Source of the DNA: JALZAH01 sp051000755
GTDB lineage: Bacteria; Actinomycetota; Acidimicrobiia; Acidimicrobiales; Palsa-688
DNA length: 52,549 nt
Direction: 5' to 3'
NCBI GenBank assembly: GCA_051000755.1
Contig: JBPCNZ010000119.1
Span: 1-52,549, forward strand
The notes under the pieces: generated by a model
Told to the model about the DNA's origin: nothing
Databases searched by the model: none
Seen by the model: the letters and a program-made list of their open reading frames with translations, nothing else
In this document: positions 25,304 to 33,144 of the stretch, piece after piece
Layout of the letters: every line of letters begins with the position of its first letter
Numbering within the stretch: position 1 is the first letter of the stretch
Translations under genes and position numbers: made by a program

Positions 25304-26520
25304 GGGCAGGCAAGGCTACGCCGGTCGGCGACGGTCTGGAGGAACGTGCGATAGCGGGTGGTCAGGGCCGGCCACCGGAAGCGCCGGTCGACGTAGGCGG
25401 TCCCGTTGGCCCCCAGGCGGGCGCCCAGAGCGGGGTCGGCGACGAGGGCGTCGACGGCAGCTTCGAACATGGCATAACCCTTGAAGGCGACTCCGCCGCC
25501 GGAGAGGGCGCAATGCTCCGCCGTGGGGCCGCAGAAGGCGTTGACCAGCGCCGGGGTTCCGACCGACCATCCCTCGACCAGGACCAGGGAGAAGGCTTCG
25601 AACGGTGACGGTTGGACCAGAGCCGTGGCCCCGCGGAGGGCCCCCCACTTGACCTCCTCGTCGACAGGACCGGCGACGATGAGGTCAGGGTGGGGCGGGG
25701 GTGGGTCGGCGATGGGACCGACGTAGACCAGGGCGAGCGGTCCGGGTCGCCGGTGCTTGTAGGCCGCCCACCACTCGGCCAGGATCGTTGTCCCCTTGTG
25801 CTGGTCGACCCGGCCCACGCACACCAGGTAGGGGCGGTCGCCGACGCCGAGTGCAGCGCGGGCCACGCCGGGATCACCGGGGGCGGGTTCGACCCCGAGG
25901 CCGATGATGGCCTGGGGCGCGGTGAGGCTGGCCGGGAACAGTCGCTCCACCAGCCGACGCTCGGCGTTGGTCTGGAACACCATGCCACCGTTGTTGACGA
26001 AGACGGCCTCGAAGACCGGGAGGCGGATAGGGGGTTCGTCGTGGGCCGCGGCCTGCAACACGATGCGTCGCCCGAGACGGCGGACACCGGCCACCGTCGG
26101 CCAGTACAGGTACGGATAGGCGACGATCACGTCGGCGTCACTGGCTTCGGCGGCGTCGAGCGCTCCCGGCATCACCGGGCCTTGAAGATCGATCCAGTGG
26201 TCGGCCACGGCCATCGACGTCCGGGCCGGGTCCGCCAGCACCGGGTGGGACAGCTCATCGAAGTCGGGATGACGGGGACCCGCCGAGAAGCGGTGCACGT
26301 TGACGCCGTTGATCTCGACGGTGCCCTCGGGGTAGCTGTCCGCCCAGGTCTTGGCCTCGAGGCCCCGGGACGTGAACACCTCTACCCGACAGCCGTCGGC
26401 GGCCAGGTGCTCGGCGAGCATGCGAGCCCCGAACTCGGCTCCGCCGATGATCTCCAGCCCGTAGCGGGGCACCAGGAATCCCACCCGCAGGGTACGGCCG
26501 GGTCCGTGTCCAGAGCTCAT
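25300..26520 (-). CDS. Family 4 glycosyltransferase (GT-B)
   Basis: A 406-residue protein. LRVGFLVPRYGLEIIGGAEFGARMLAEHL is the N-terminal GT-B loop. YLVCVGRVDQHKGTTILAEWW and QPSPFEAFSLVLVEGWSVGTPALV are the donor-binding elements. The start is ATG 26520, overlapping the stop of the upstream GT4 gene by 4 nt. In-frame sequence further upstream belongs to that neighbour. Closest relative in the window is the gene at 22835-24088. Sugar specificity is unknown. Confidence 0.9.
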   Translation of the reverse strand: MSSGHGPGRTLRVGFLVPRYGLEIIGGAEFGARMLAEHLAADGCRVEVFTSRGLEAKTWADSYPEGTVEINGVNVHRFSAGPRHPDFDELSHPVLADPARTSMAVADHWIDLQGPVMPGALDAAEASDADVIVAYPYLYWPTVAGVRRLGRRIVLQAAAHDEPPIRLPVFEAVFVNNGGMVFQTNAERRLVERLFPASLTAPQAIIGLGVEPAPGDPGVARAALGVGDRPYLVCVGRVDQHKGTTILAEWWAAYKHRRPGPLALVYVGPIADPPPPHPDLIVAGPVDEEVKWGALRGATALVQPSPFEAFSLVLVEGWSVGTPALVNAFCGPTAEHCALSGGGVAFKGYAMFEAAVDALVADPALGARLGANGTAYVDRRFRWPALTTRYRTFLQTVADRRSLACP

Positions 26521-27674
26521 CGTCCGGCTCCGGGAGGCTCGTCGCCGAGACCGGGTACGACCTCGGCCAGATGATGGCGAAGAGTGGTCCTGGCCTTGTC
26601 TGCGCTGAGCACCTCGAGCCGCCGCCGTCCGCGCTCTACCAGTGTTTGCCGGAGCGACGCCGTTCGCCGAGGGTCGGACGGCTCGGGTCCGGTAGCTCGG
26701 TTGGGGTCGGCTACCAACTCCGACAGAACCTCTGCGAGCACGCCGGCGGAATCGTCGGGATCGAGGAGAACGGCGGCGTCGCCCACCGTCTCGGGTATGG
26801 CTGCGAACCGGCGGGCGATGACGGGGGTGTCGAACGCCATCGCTTCGAGCAATGGGACACAGAACCCCTCGTGCTCCGATGCCGTGACCACTATATCGGC
26901 ACGGCGGTAGAAGGCGGCCAGGGCCCCGGCGCTGACCCGACCGGTCAGCCACGATCGACTGAGGTTGAGCTCGTCGGCGAAGCTCTGCAGAATCCGCTGG
27001 TAGTTGGGGAGGGTGGAGGAGCCAACCACGATGAGATGGGACTCGGGGATCAGATAGGTGACGAGGATGAAGTAGGCCTCCATGAGCCAGTCGATCCGCT
27101 TGTGGGGAAGAACCTGGCCGACGAAGAGCACCACCGGGCCGGTTGTCACCTCGCGGAGATGCTGGAGGGTGAAAGGGTCCGGCTCGGTCTCGACGAGGGC
27201 GAAGGGGTCGACCACGAGCGGGCAGACCCGGACGTCGCCGAAGCCGACCGAGCGCAATTCATCGGCGTTGTACTCGGAAACGGCCAAGGCCAGCACGGCT
27301 CGGTCCCTCAGGGCGGGGAGCTCGGAGCGACCCAGGCGAAGCAGGTCGGCGAAACCCGGAGCGAAGGTCTCGAACGATTCGGGCGGGGCGATGTTGTGAT
27401 AGAGGACAACGAGGCGCTCGGGTCGGCCTTCGAGCCAGCTCGTCACGTCGGGCTCACCGATCGATACGTGCAGAAGGATGACGTCGTCGCCTGTCGGCGG
27501 CCGGGCGTCGTCGGGGGCCGCGAGGGGGGTGACGATCCCCGTCAGGGTCGGTTCGACGAAGCGGGCACGGATCGACGTGTCGGCCACAGGTGTGACGATC
27601 CGGTCGATCTCCAAGGCCGCCGAGGTGATGGCGTCGCCGGGAGAGGCGCCGGCAAGCACCTGGGTGAAGCGCAT
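26517..27674 (-). CDS. Family 4 glycosyltransferase (GT-B)
   Basis: A 385-residue protein with the same architecture as the pair at 16940-19134: VLYHNIAPPESFETFAPGF in the N-terminal domain, VLFVGQVLPHKRIDWLMEAYFILV, and TASEHEGFCVPLLEAMAFDTPVIA as the EX7E region. The ATG 27674 (or the GTG one codon upstream) is chosen, 20 nt after the gmd stop; the longer open frame overlaps gmd. It is the first dedicated glycosyltransferase after the nucleotide-sugar genes. Confidence 0.88.
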   Translation of the reverse strand: MRFTQVLAGASPGDAITSAALEIDRIVTPVADTSIRARFVEPTLTGIVTPLAAPDDARPPTGDDVILLHVSIGEPDVTSWLEGRPERLVVLYHNIAPPESFETFAPGFADLLRLGRSELPALRDRAVLALAVSEYNADELRSVGFGDVRVCPLVVDPFALVETEPDPFTLQHLREVTTGPVVLFVGQVLPHKRIDWLMEAYFILVTYLIPESHLIVVGSSTLPNYQRILQSFADELNLSRSWLTGRVSAGALAAFYRRADIVVTASEHEGFCVPLLEAMAFDTPVIARRFAAIPETVGDAAVLLDPDDSAGVLAEVLSELVADPNRATGPEPSDPRRTASLRQTLVERGRRRLEVLSADKARTTLRHHLAEVVPGLGDEPPGAGR

Positions 27675-27694
27675 CACGGGGAGGCCGTTGGTAC

Positions 27695-28660
27695 TCAGTT
27701 CCGGCCGAGCGCGACCAGGTCGGCGTCCACCATGGAGCGGATCAGATGGTCGAAACCCACCTCGACCTTCCAACCGAGGTCCGTATTGGCCTTGGCCGGA
27801 TCGCCGACCAGCAGGTCGACCTCGGCGGGCCGGAAGAACTGCGGGTCGACGACCACATGGTCCTGCCAATTGAGCCCGACCTGGTCGAAGGCCACCTCGC
27901 ACAATTCCCGCACCGAATGGGTCTCACCGCTGGCGACGACGTAATCGCCGGGAGTGTCGGCCTGAAGCATGAGCCACATGGCCCGGACGTAGTCGCCCGC
28001 GAAACCCCAGTCCCGTTGAGCCTCCAGGTTGCCGAGGGCCAGCTGCTGCTGCATGCCCAACTTGATGGCCGCCGCGGAGAAGGTCACCTTCCGGGTCACG
28101 AACTCCAGACCCCGTCGCGGGCTCTCGTGATTGAAGAGGATCCCCGAGTTGGCGTGGAGGTCGTAGCTCTCGCGGTAGTTGAGCGTTATCCAGTGGCCGT
28201 ACACCTTGGCCACCCCGTAGGGGCTCCGGGGATGAAACGGAGTCCGCTCGGTCTGGGGCACCTCGGCCACTTTGCCGAACATCTCGCTGGAGCTGGCCTG
28301 ATAGAAGCGGATGCTCGGATCGGTGAGGAGGATGGCGTCGAGGAGCCTGGTCACTCCGAGGGCGGTGACGTCGCCGGTGAGCACCGGTTGAGCAAAGGAT
28401 GTCTGGACGAAGGACTGGGCCGCCAGGTTGTAGACCTCCTGAGGCTGGTACTGACGCAGGACCCGGATCATGGACCCTTCGTCGAGCAGGTCGGCGGGCA
28501 CGAGGGTGATCCTGTCGACCAGATGGGTGATCCGTTCGAAGGTCACCGTGCTGCTTCGGCGGTGCAAGCCGATCACGTCGTAACCCTTGTCGACCAGGAG
28601 CTCAGCCAGGTAAGAGCCGTCCTGCCCGGTGATCCCGGTGATGAGTGCGGTGGGCGGCAT
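27695..28660 (-). CDS. gmd: GDP-mannose 4,6-dehydratase
   Basis: Converts GDP-mannose to GDP-4-keto-6-deoxymannose, the branch point to GDP-rhamnose, GDP-fucose and related sugars. At 321 residues it is the short bacterial form. TGITGQDGSYLAELL is the NADP-binding loop, SSSEMFG and the catalytic SPYGVAKVYGHW (Tyr-x3-Lys) follow, and NHESPRRGLEFVTRKVT is diagnostic. No RMD, Fcl or other reductase is present in the window, so the final sugar is undetermined. Confidence 0.95.
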   Translation of the reverse strand: MPPTALITGITGQDGSYLAELLVDKGYDVIGLHRRSSTVTFERITHLVDRITLVPADLLDEGSMIRVLRQYQPQEVYNLAAQSFVQTSFAQPVLTGDVTALGVTRLLDAILLTDPSIRFYQASSSEMFGKVAEVPQTERTPFHPRSPYGVAKVYGHWITLNYRESYDLHANSGILFNHESPRRGLEFVTRKVTFSAAAIKLGMQQQLALGNLEAQRDWGFAGDYVRAMWLMLQADTPGDYVVASGETHSVRELCEVAFDQVGLNWQDHVVVDPQFFRPAEVDLLVGDPAKANTDLGWKVEVGFDHLIRSMVDADLVALGRN

Positions 28661-28723
28661 CCTGACAGTCTGACAAACCGCCGGCGCCCGCTGCCAGAAC
28701 CGCTGGTCGGGCCGCCGGCCCCG

Positions 28724-29395
28724 CTACCTGGTGGCAGCGGGGAGAGAAAGCGTGAGGCGGCGACCGTCGACCCGGTAGGGATGGTCGGCCATGGCCAGCA
28801 TCTCCCGGTCTCCGGCACTGTCCCCGTAGGCCCACAGCTCTACGGGATCGTCGCCGATGGCGGCGCGGAGGCGCCGCTCCTTCTCCTGGGCCCTCACGTT
28901 GGTCCCTTCCATGACGCCGGTCAGCACGGCGTCGGGACCCGGCCCCGAAACGGCCAGCTTGGTGGCGATGACCTGATCGAAACCGGCCCGACGCCCGAAC
29001 TCGTCGAGATAGAGGGTCAGCGAAGCCGACACGAGGATCAGGCGGTGACCACGGTCGCGGTGCCAGCGCAGCCGAGCCGCCAGGTCGGGCTTGACCCGGG
29101 CGGCCAGGGCCGCCCCGAAGCTGACGCCGACGTCGGCCGCGTGGGGCACGGGAACGCCGGCGAGGGCCCGCACCAAAAGGGCCGCCTTGGCCCCGTCCCG
29201 GCCATCGGTGGCGTATCCCCTGAGCATCGGCGACGCCGCCCGGGCCAGAGCGGTCGCCATCCCGACCCGACCGAGCACGGCCATCAGGTAGGGGCGCAGG
29301 CTGTCCCCGGGGACCAGCGTGCCGTCGAAATCGAAGGCCGCGACCCCGGCTCGCGACGAGGGGGACGTCCCCCCTACATCGGTAGGCGGCGCCAC
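28724..29395 (-). CDS. HAD-IB family phosphatase
   Basis: Haloacid-dehalogenase phosphatase of 223 residues, SerB/PSP-like class IB. Motif I is AFDFDGTLVPGDS, motif II ILVSASLTLYL, motif IV YGDSAGDREML. GTG 29395 is the only in-frame start close to motif I and gives a 22-nt overlap with dprE2. Position directly after dprE1-dprE2 suggests it could remove the 5-phosphate from decaprenylphosphoryl-5-phosphoribose, a step without an assigned gene here. That is inference; a housekeeping phosphomonoesterase is the alternative. Confidence 0.85.
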   Translation of the reverse strand: MAPPTDVGGTSPSSRAGVAAFDFDGTLVPGDSLRPYLMAVLGRVGMATALARAASPMLRGYATDGRDGAKAALLVRALAGVPVPHAADVGVSFGAALAARVKPDLAARLRWHRDRGHRLILVSASLTLYLDEFGRRAGFDQVIATKLAVSGPGPDAVLTGVMEGTNVRAQEKERRLRAAIGDDPVELWAYGDSAGDREMLAMADHPYRVDGRRLTLSLPAATR

Positions 29396-30135
29396 AGCGG
29401 ACGGGGGAGGTGGCGGAAGGCAGCGGAGACGTAGCGCATCAAAGCGGGCACGTACACCCGGTCCCTGCCGGCGACCAGGGCGGCGACGGTGGCGTCGGCC
29501 ACGGCCTCGGGGGTGGTGGCCAGCGGCGCAGGGTCCATGCCCTCGGTCATCCGGCCCGTCACGAACCCGGGGCGGACGATGAGCATGCCGGCCCCGCTGC
29601 CGGCCAGCGAGTCGCCCAGGCCCTGGGCGAACCCGTCGAGCGCCGCTTTGGTCGATCCGTAGATGTAGTTGGCCTTGCGGACCCGTGCGCCGGCCACCGA
29701 CGAGAGGATGACGAGGGTTCCGTGGCCCTGCCGGCGCAACAGGCGGGCCACCGGCAGGGCCACGGAGACGGCACCGACGTAATTGGCCTGGAGGAGACGG
29801 ACGGCGCCATCACCGCCGGCGGCATCGGCTTCTTGGTCGCCGAGGAGGCCAAAGGCGATCACCACCACGTCGATGTCGCCGACCCGCTCGTTCACCGCCG
29901 TCACGAACGCCTCGTGGCTGGCGGTGTCAGAGGCGTCAAAGGCCAGGGTGTCGACCCGTCCGGCCCCGGCGCCACGAACGACGTCCGCGGCGGCGGCCAG
30001 CTTGGTCTCATCGCGCCCGGCCAGCACGACCGTGGCGTGGCGGGGGCCCGCCAACCGGGTGGCGATGGCCAGCCCGATCTCGGAGTACCCCCCTAGGACG
30101 AGGACCGAGCCGATGGCGCCAAGGGAATCTCTCAC
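29374..30135 (-). CDS. dprE2: Decaprenylphosphoryl-2-keto-beta-D-erythro-pentose reductase DprE2
   Basis: SDR enzyme of 253 residues that reduces the keto intermediate made by DprE1, yielding decaprenylphosphoryl-D-arabinose. VLVLGGYSEIGLAIATRLA is the cofactor loop (GGxSEIG form typical of DprE2), LSSVAG holds the catalytic Ser, and YIYGSTKAALDGF the Tyr-x3-Lys. The start overlaps the dprE1 stop by 4 nt. The pairing with dprE1 and a UbiA prenyltransferase makes the assignment firmer than for a generic SDR. Confidence 0.92.
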   Translation of the reverse strand: MRDSLGAIGSVLVLGGYSEIGLAIATRLAGPRHATVVLAGRDETKLAAAADVVRGAGAGRVDTLAFDASDTASHEAFVTAVNERVGDIDVVVIAFGLLGDQEADAAGGDGAVRLLQANYVGAVSVALPVARLLRRQGHGTLVILSSVAGARVRKANYIYGSTKAALDGFAQGLGDSLAGSGAGMLIVRPGFVTGRMTEGMDPAPLATTPEAVADATVAALVAGRDRVYVPALMRYVSAAFRHLPRPLWRRLPM

Positions 30136-31556
30136 AGCGGATCACTCACGGTCGGGCGGCCTCCTGAGGCAGCGGGTCGAAGGGGTTCGACGAGGGGGAG
30201 GCGCCGGGCCAGGTCGGAGCGGAGACGGCGCTCGGGGTCCAAGCGGTCCCGTACCTGGCGCCACGCCGGGAGCTGGGGGTACATGGCCTCGAGGAGCTCG
30301 GGGCGCAGCCGGGAGTCCTTGGCCAGGTAGACCCGCCCGCCGGCTTCGACCACCATCTCGTCGAGCCGGTCCAGCAGGGCCGCCAGCTCGTCGCCGGCGG
30401 CGGGGACGTCGAGGGCGAGGGTCCAGCCTGGTCGGGGGAACGACAGGGGCGCCGGATTGGCCGGCCCGAAGCGCTTGAGGACGGCGAAGAACGAGGCGCA
30501 GCGGGCCTCGCTCAGCGCCTCGATCGACCGCCGCATGGTGTCCTCGGCCCCGTCGGGAACGACCATCTGGTACTGCAGGAAGCCCCTGCGGCCGTAGATC
30601 CGGTTCCACCACGCCACCATGTCGAGGGGGTGGAAGAAGAAGCCGGCGGGGATGAGGTGGCCCACTGCCTTGCGGGGGGCCTTGCGGTACCACACCTCGT
30701 TGAACGCGGCGATGGTCCAGCGGTTGAGCAGCCCGCTCGGGACCCAGGGAGGGGCGACGAGCTTGTCGAAGGGGTGGAACGCCAAGGGGGCGGCCGCAGC
30801 CTTGGACCCCGCCGGCAGGTCCCCGAGGCGGGCGTGGTCGCCGAGCTCGAGGATGGAGCGGCCGAGGGACGCCCCGGTCGCCACGCAGTCGAGCCAGGCG
30901 ACCGAGTACCGGTAGTCCTTGTCCGAGGCCAGCATCCGGGCCATGAGGGTGTCGAGGTCGCCGATGCGCTCGCTGTCCACCCGCATCATCGAGGTCTCGA
31001 CCTTCAACAGGCGGACCGTCGCCTCGAGGACGACCCCGGTGAGCCCCATGCCACCGGCGGTGGCCCAGAAGGCGTCGGGGTCGGCGTCGGGCCCGATCTC
31101 GATGGGGCCGGAGGCCGGGGTGTCGAGGAGGAGGGACGGCACGTGGTTGGCGAAGCTGCCCTCCCCGTGGTGGTTCTTGCCGTGGATGTCCGAGCCGATC
31201 GCCCCCCCGACGGTCACCTGGCGGGTGCCGGGGCTGACCGCCGGCCACAGGCCGAGGGGGAGCAGGGTCCGCATCAGCCAGTCCAGGCTGACCCCGGCCT
31301 CCACCCGGGCCGTGCCGGCAGCCACGTCGAGGTCGATCAGGCGGTCCATGCCCGTGGTCAGCACCACGTCGCCCCCGGCGTTCTGGGCTGCGTCGCCATA
31401 GCTGCGGCCCAGGCCCCGGGCGATGACGCCGCGCTCACCGGCGTCCCGCAGGGCCGTCTCCACCTGATCGGGAGAGAAGACCTGCTGCACGGCGGCTGCT
31501 GTAGGCGCCGTCCGGCCCCACCCGCTCAGCAGGCGGGTCGGCCGCTCAGCTGGCAT
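30132..31556 (-). CDS. dprE1: Decaprenylphosphoryl-beta-D-ribose 2'-oxidase DprE1
   Basis: FAD-dependent oxidase of 474 residues that epimerises decaprenylphosphoryl-ribose together with DprE2. RGLGRSYGDAAQN and GSDIHGKNHHGEGSFANHV are the FAD-binding blocks, the latter nearly identical to mycobacterial DprE1. The C-terminal FGPANPAPLSFPRPGW segment also matches. The residue aligned with M. tuberculosis Cys387, the covalent target of benzothiazinones, is Ala381 here (GWTLALD). ATG 31556 overlaps the end of the UbiA gene by 11 nt; a longer frame reaches further into that gene and is rejected. Confidence 0.93.
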   Translation of the reverse strand: MPAERPTRLLSGWGRTAPTAAAVQQVFSPDQVETALRDAGERGVIARGLGRSYGDAAQNAGGDVVLTTGMDRLIDLDVAAGTARVEAGVSLDWLMRTLLPLGLWPAVSPGTRQVTVGGAIGSDIHGKNHHGEGSFANHVPSLLLDTPASGPIEIGPDADPDAFWATAGGMGLTGVVLEATVRLLKVETSMMRVDSERIGDLDTLMARMLASDKDYRYSVAWLDCVATGASLGRSILELGDHARLGDLPAGSKAAAAPLAFHPFDKLVAPPWVPSGLLNRWTIAAFNEVWYRKAPRKAVGHLIPAGFFFHPLDMVAWWNRIYGRRGFLQYQMVVPDGAEDTMRRSIEALSEARCASFFAVLKRFGPANPAPLSFPRPGWTLALDVPAAGDELAALLDRLDEMVVEAGGRVYLAKDSRLRPELLEAMYPQLPAWRQVRDRLDPERRLRSDLARRLPLVEPLRPAASGGRPTVSDPL

Positions 31557-32496
31557 AGACGCCCAGGGCGAACAGCACCGCCCACACCACACCCAGCACC
31601 TGGAGGGAGTGGTCCGAGAACACCAGATCCTCCGGGCGGGCCCCCCGGCCCGCCTCCACCAGGAACGTGTAGCGGAGCAGGGCCACGATCATGGGCACGA
31701 TCGAAAGCTGGTACCAGATGGGATCGGCATGGTGGGCGAGTGCGGTCTGCAGGCTGAACGCCCACAGGCAGTAGCCGACTATCGCCCCGGTGGCGGCGAT
31801 GCCAAGCACCGTTCGCAGGAACGTCGGGCTGTAGCTCTCGAGGGTGGCCCGGTGGGCGGCCCGGTCGTGGCCGAGCTCGGCCTGCTCGGCCACCCGCTTG
31901 CCGGTGACCATGAGCAGGCTGCCGAAGGTGGCCACGATCAGGAACCACTCCGATACCGGGACGTGGGCGGCGACCCCACCGGCAATGGCCCGCAGCACGA
32001 AACCGGCTGCCACCGCGGCCAGGTCGTAGACGGGCTGGTGCTTGAGATAGAAGCTGTAGCTCAGCTGCACGGCGACGTAGACGGCCATGACGACCGGCAG
32101 GCGCCAGCCCACGACGGCCGACCCGGCGATGCCGGCGGCGAGGAGAATGGCGCCGATGACCAGCCCGACCCGCACCGGGAAGACCCCGGCGGCCATGGGT
32201 CGGTTGCGCTTCAGCGGATGGCGCCGGTCCGCCTCGACGTCGAGGGCGTCGTTGAGGTAGTAGGTGCCCGACGACACCACACAGAACATGACCAACCCGA
32301 AGAGGGATCGCAGGAGGGGGGCACTCTGGGTCAGCACCCCGGCGGCGCCGGGAGCAGCCAGGACGAGGACATTCTTGGCCCACTGCTTCGGTCGCGCCGT
32401 CTTGACCAGACCCCGCACCAGCGACATCGCTACGGGGGGCGGCTGGTCGGCCCCGGTTGCGTCGCCCGACGCCAACGTTGGCAGAACCTTGCTCAC
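31546..32496 (-). CDS. ubiA: Decaprenyl-phosphate phosphoribosyltransferase (UbiA superfamily)
   Basis: Membrane prenyltransferase of 316 residues that joins PRPP to polyprenyl phosphate, the first step toward polyprenylphosphoryl-arabinose. RPKQWAKNVLVLAAP and the Asp-rich YYLNDALDVEADRRHPLKRNRP motif match the Rv3806c subgroup rather than quinone-synthesis UbiA. About nine hydrophobic segments are visible. The GTG start is at 32496. Immediate linkage to dprE1 and dprE2 supports the role. Confidence 0.92.
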   Translation of the reverse strand: MSKVLPTLASGDATGADQPPPVAMSLVRGLVKTARPKQWAKNVLVLAAPGAAGVLTQSAPLLRSLFGLVMFCVVSSGTYYLNDALDVEADRRHPLKRNRPMAAGVFPVRVGLVIGAILLAAGIAGSAVVGWRLPVVMAVYVAVQLSYSFYLKHQPVYDLAAVAAGFVLRAIAGGVAAHVPVSEWFLIVATFGSLLMVTGKRVAEQAELGHDRAAHRATLESYSPTFLRTVLGIAATGAIVGYCLWAFSLQTALAHHADPIWYQLSIVPMIVALLRYTFLVEAGRGARPEDLVFSDHSLQVLGVVWAVLFALGVYAS

Positions 32497-32544
32497 AACA
32501 TCGAGATGCTAGCGGGAGGGCGCCCGCCCAACGGTGCACCGCAC

Positions 32545-32588
32545 CCGGACTCTCAGCACCGGACTCTCAGCGGCCGGACTCTCAGCGG
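32545..32588. repeat. Three 14-15 bp tandem repeats covering the rmlC-like stop codon
   Basis: CCGGACTCTCAGC recurs at 32545, 32559 and 32574, each followed by CA or CGG. The third copy contains the stop codon of the RmlC-like gene (32582-32584). The array lies in the short gap before the UbiA gene. It looks like local slippage duplication of the 3' end. Confidence 0.85.
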
Positions 32589-33133
32589 CGGAGCCCGGCG
32601 TAGGGCCGGCGGCCGGGGTCGATGTCGGCCCTGGACGGGTTGGCCCGGTCCCGGGCCGAGAGCACCGGGTCGCTGAGCCCCCAGTCGGCGCCGATCTGGG
32701 GGTCGTCCCACGCCACCCCGAGCTCGTCGTCGGGGTTGTAGTAGCCGTCCACCAGGTAGGTGAGGGTCAACTCGGTGATGGCGGCGAACCCGTGAGCCAC
32801 GCCGGGGGGGATGAACACGCCGCGCCCGTCGTCGGCGCCGAGGTCGAGGACCTCGGTGGCGCCGTCGGTGGGCGAACCGACCCGCAGGTCGTGGAGCACC
32901 ACCCGCGCCTCACCCCTGGGGACCAGCCAGTAGTCGGCCTGGTGGAGGTGGTAGTGGAGTCCGACGACGGCCCCGGCGGCCTTGTCGGACCGGTTGGCCT
33001 GGACCATCTCCCGCCCGAGGGGGAACCACGACCGTCGGTAGGTCTCGTAGAAGCGTCCCCGCTCGTCGCCGTGACCGACAGGGTCGACGATGTAGACGCC
33101 GGCGATGGTCGTCGATTCCGCGACGGTGGCCAC
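32582..33133 (-). CDS. RmlC-like cupin (dTDP-4-dehydrorhamnose 3,5-epimerase family)
   Basis: A 183-residue RmlC-fold protein. RGRFYETYRRSWFP at the N-terminus and YYNPDDELGVAWDDPQIGADW near the C-terminus are hallmark blocks, and the catalytic His is kept in GLHYH. However, the Arg before GLH is Val (VVGLHYH), and the Lys two residues before the central VxxxG strand is Trp (DYWLVPRG). Those two positions normally bind and activate the substrate, so specificity or activity may differ from true RmlC. No rmlA, rmlB or rmlD is present nearby. Confidence 0.82.
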   Translation of the reverse strand: MATVAESTTIAGVYIVDPVGHGDERGRFYETYRRSWFPLGREMVQANRSDKAAGAVVGLHYHLHQADYWLVPRGEARVVLHDLRVGSPTDGATEVLDLGADDGRGVFIPPGVAHGFAAITELTLTYLVDGYYNPDDELGVAWDDPQIGADWGLSDPVLSARDRANPSRADIDPGRRPYAGLRR

Positions 33134-33144
33134 GCCGGATCAAC

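Noticed and set aside
22784..25354. An 856-codon plus-strand open frame across the GT4/methyltransferase genes
   Set aside because: Opposite strand carries intact glycosyltransferase and methyltransferase motifs; the frame has no recognisable protein features.
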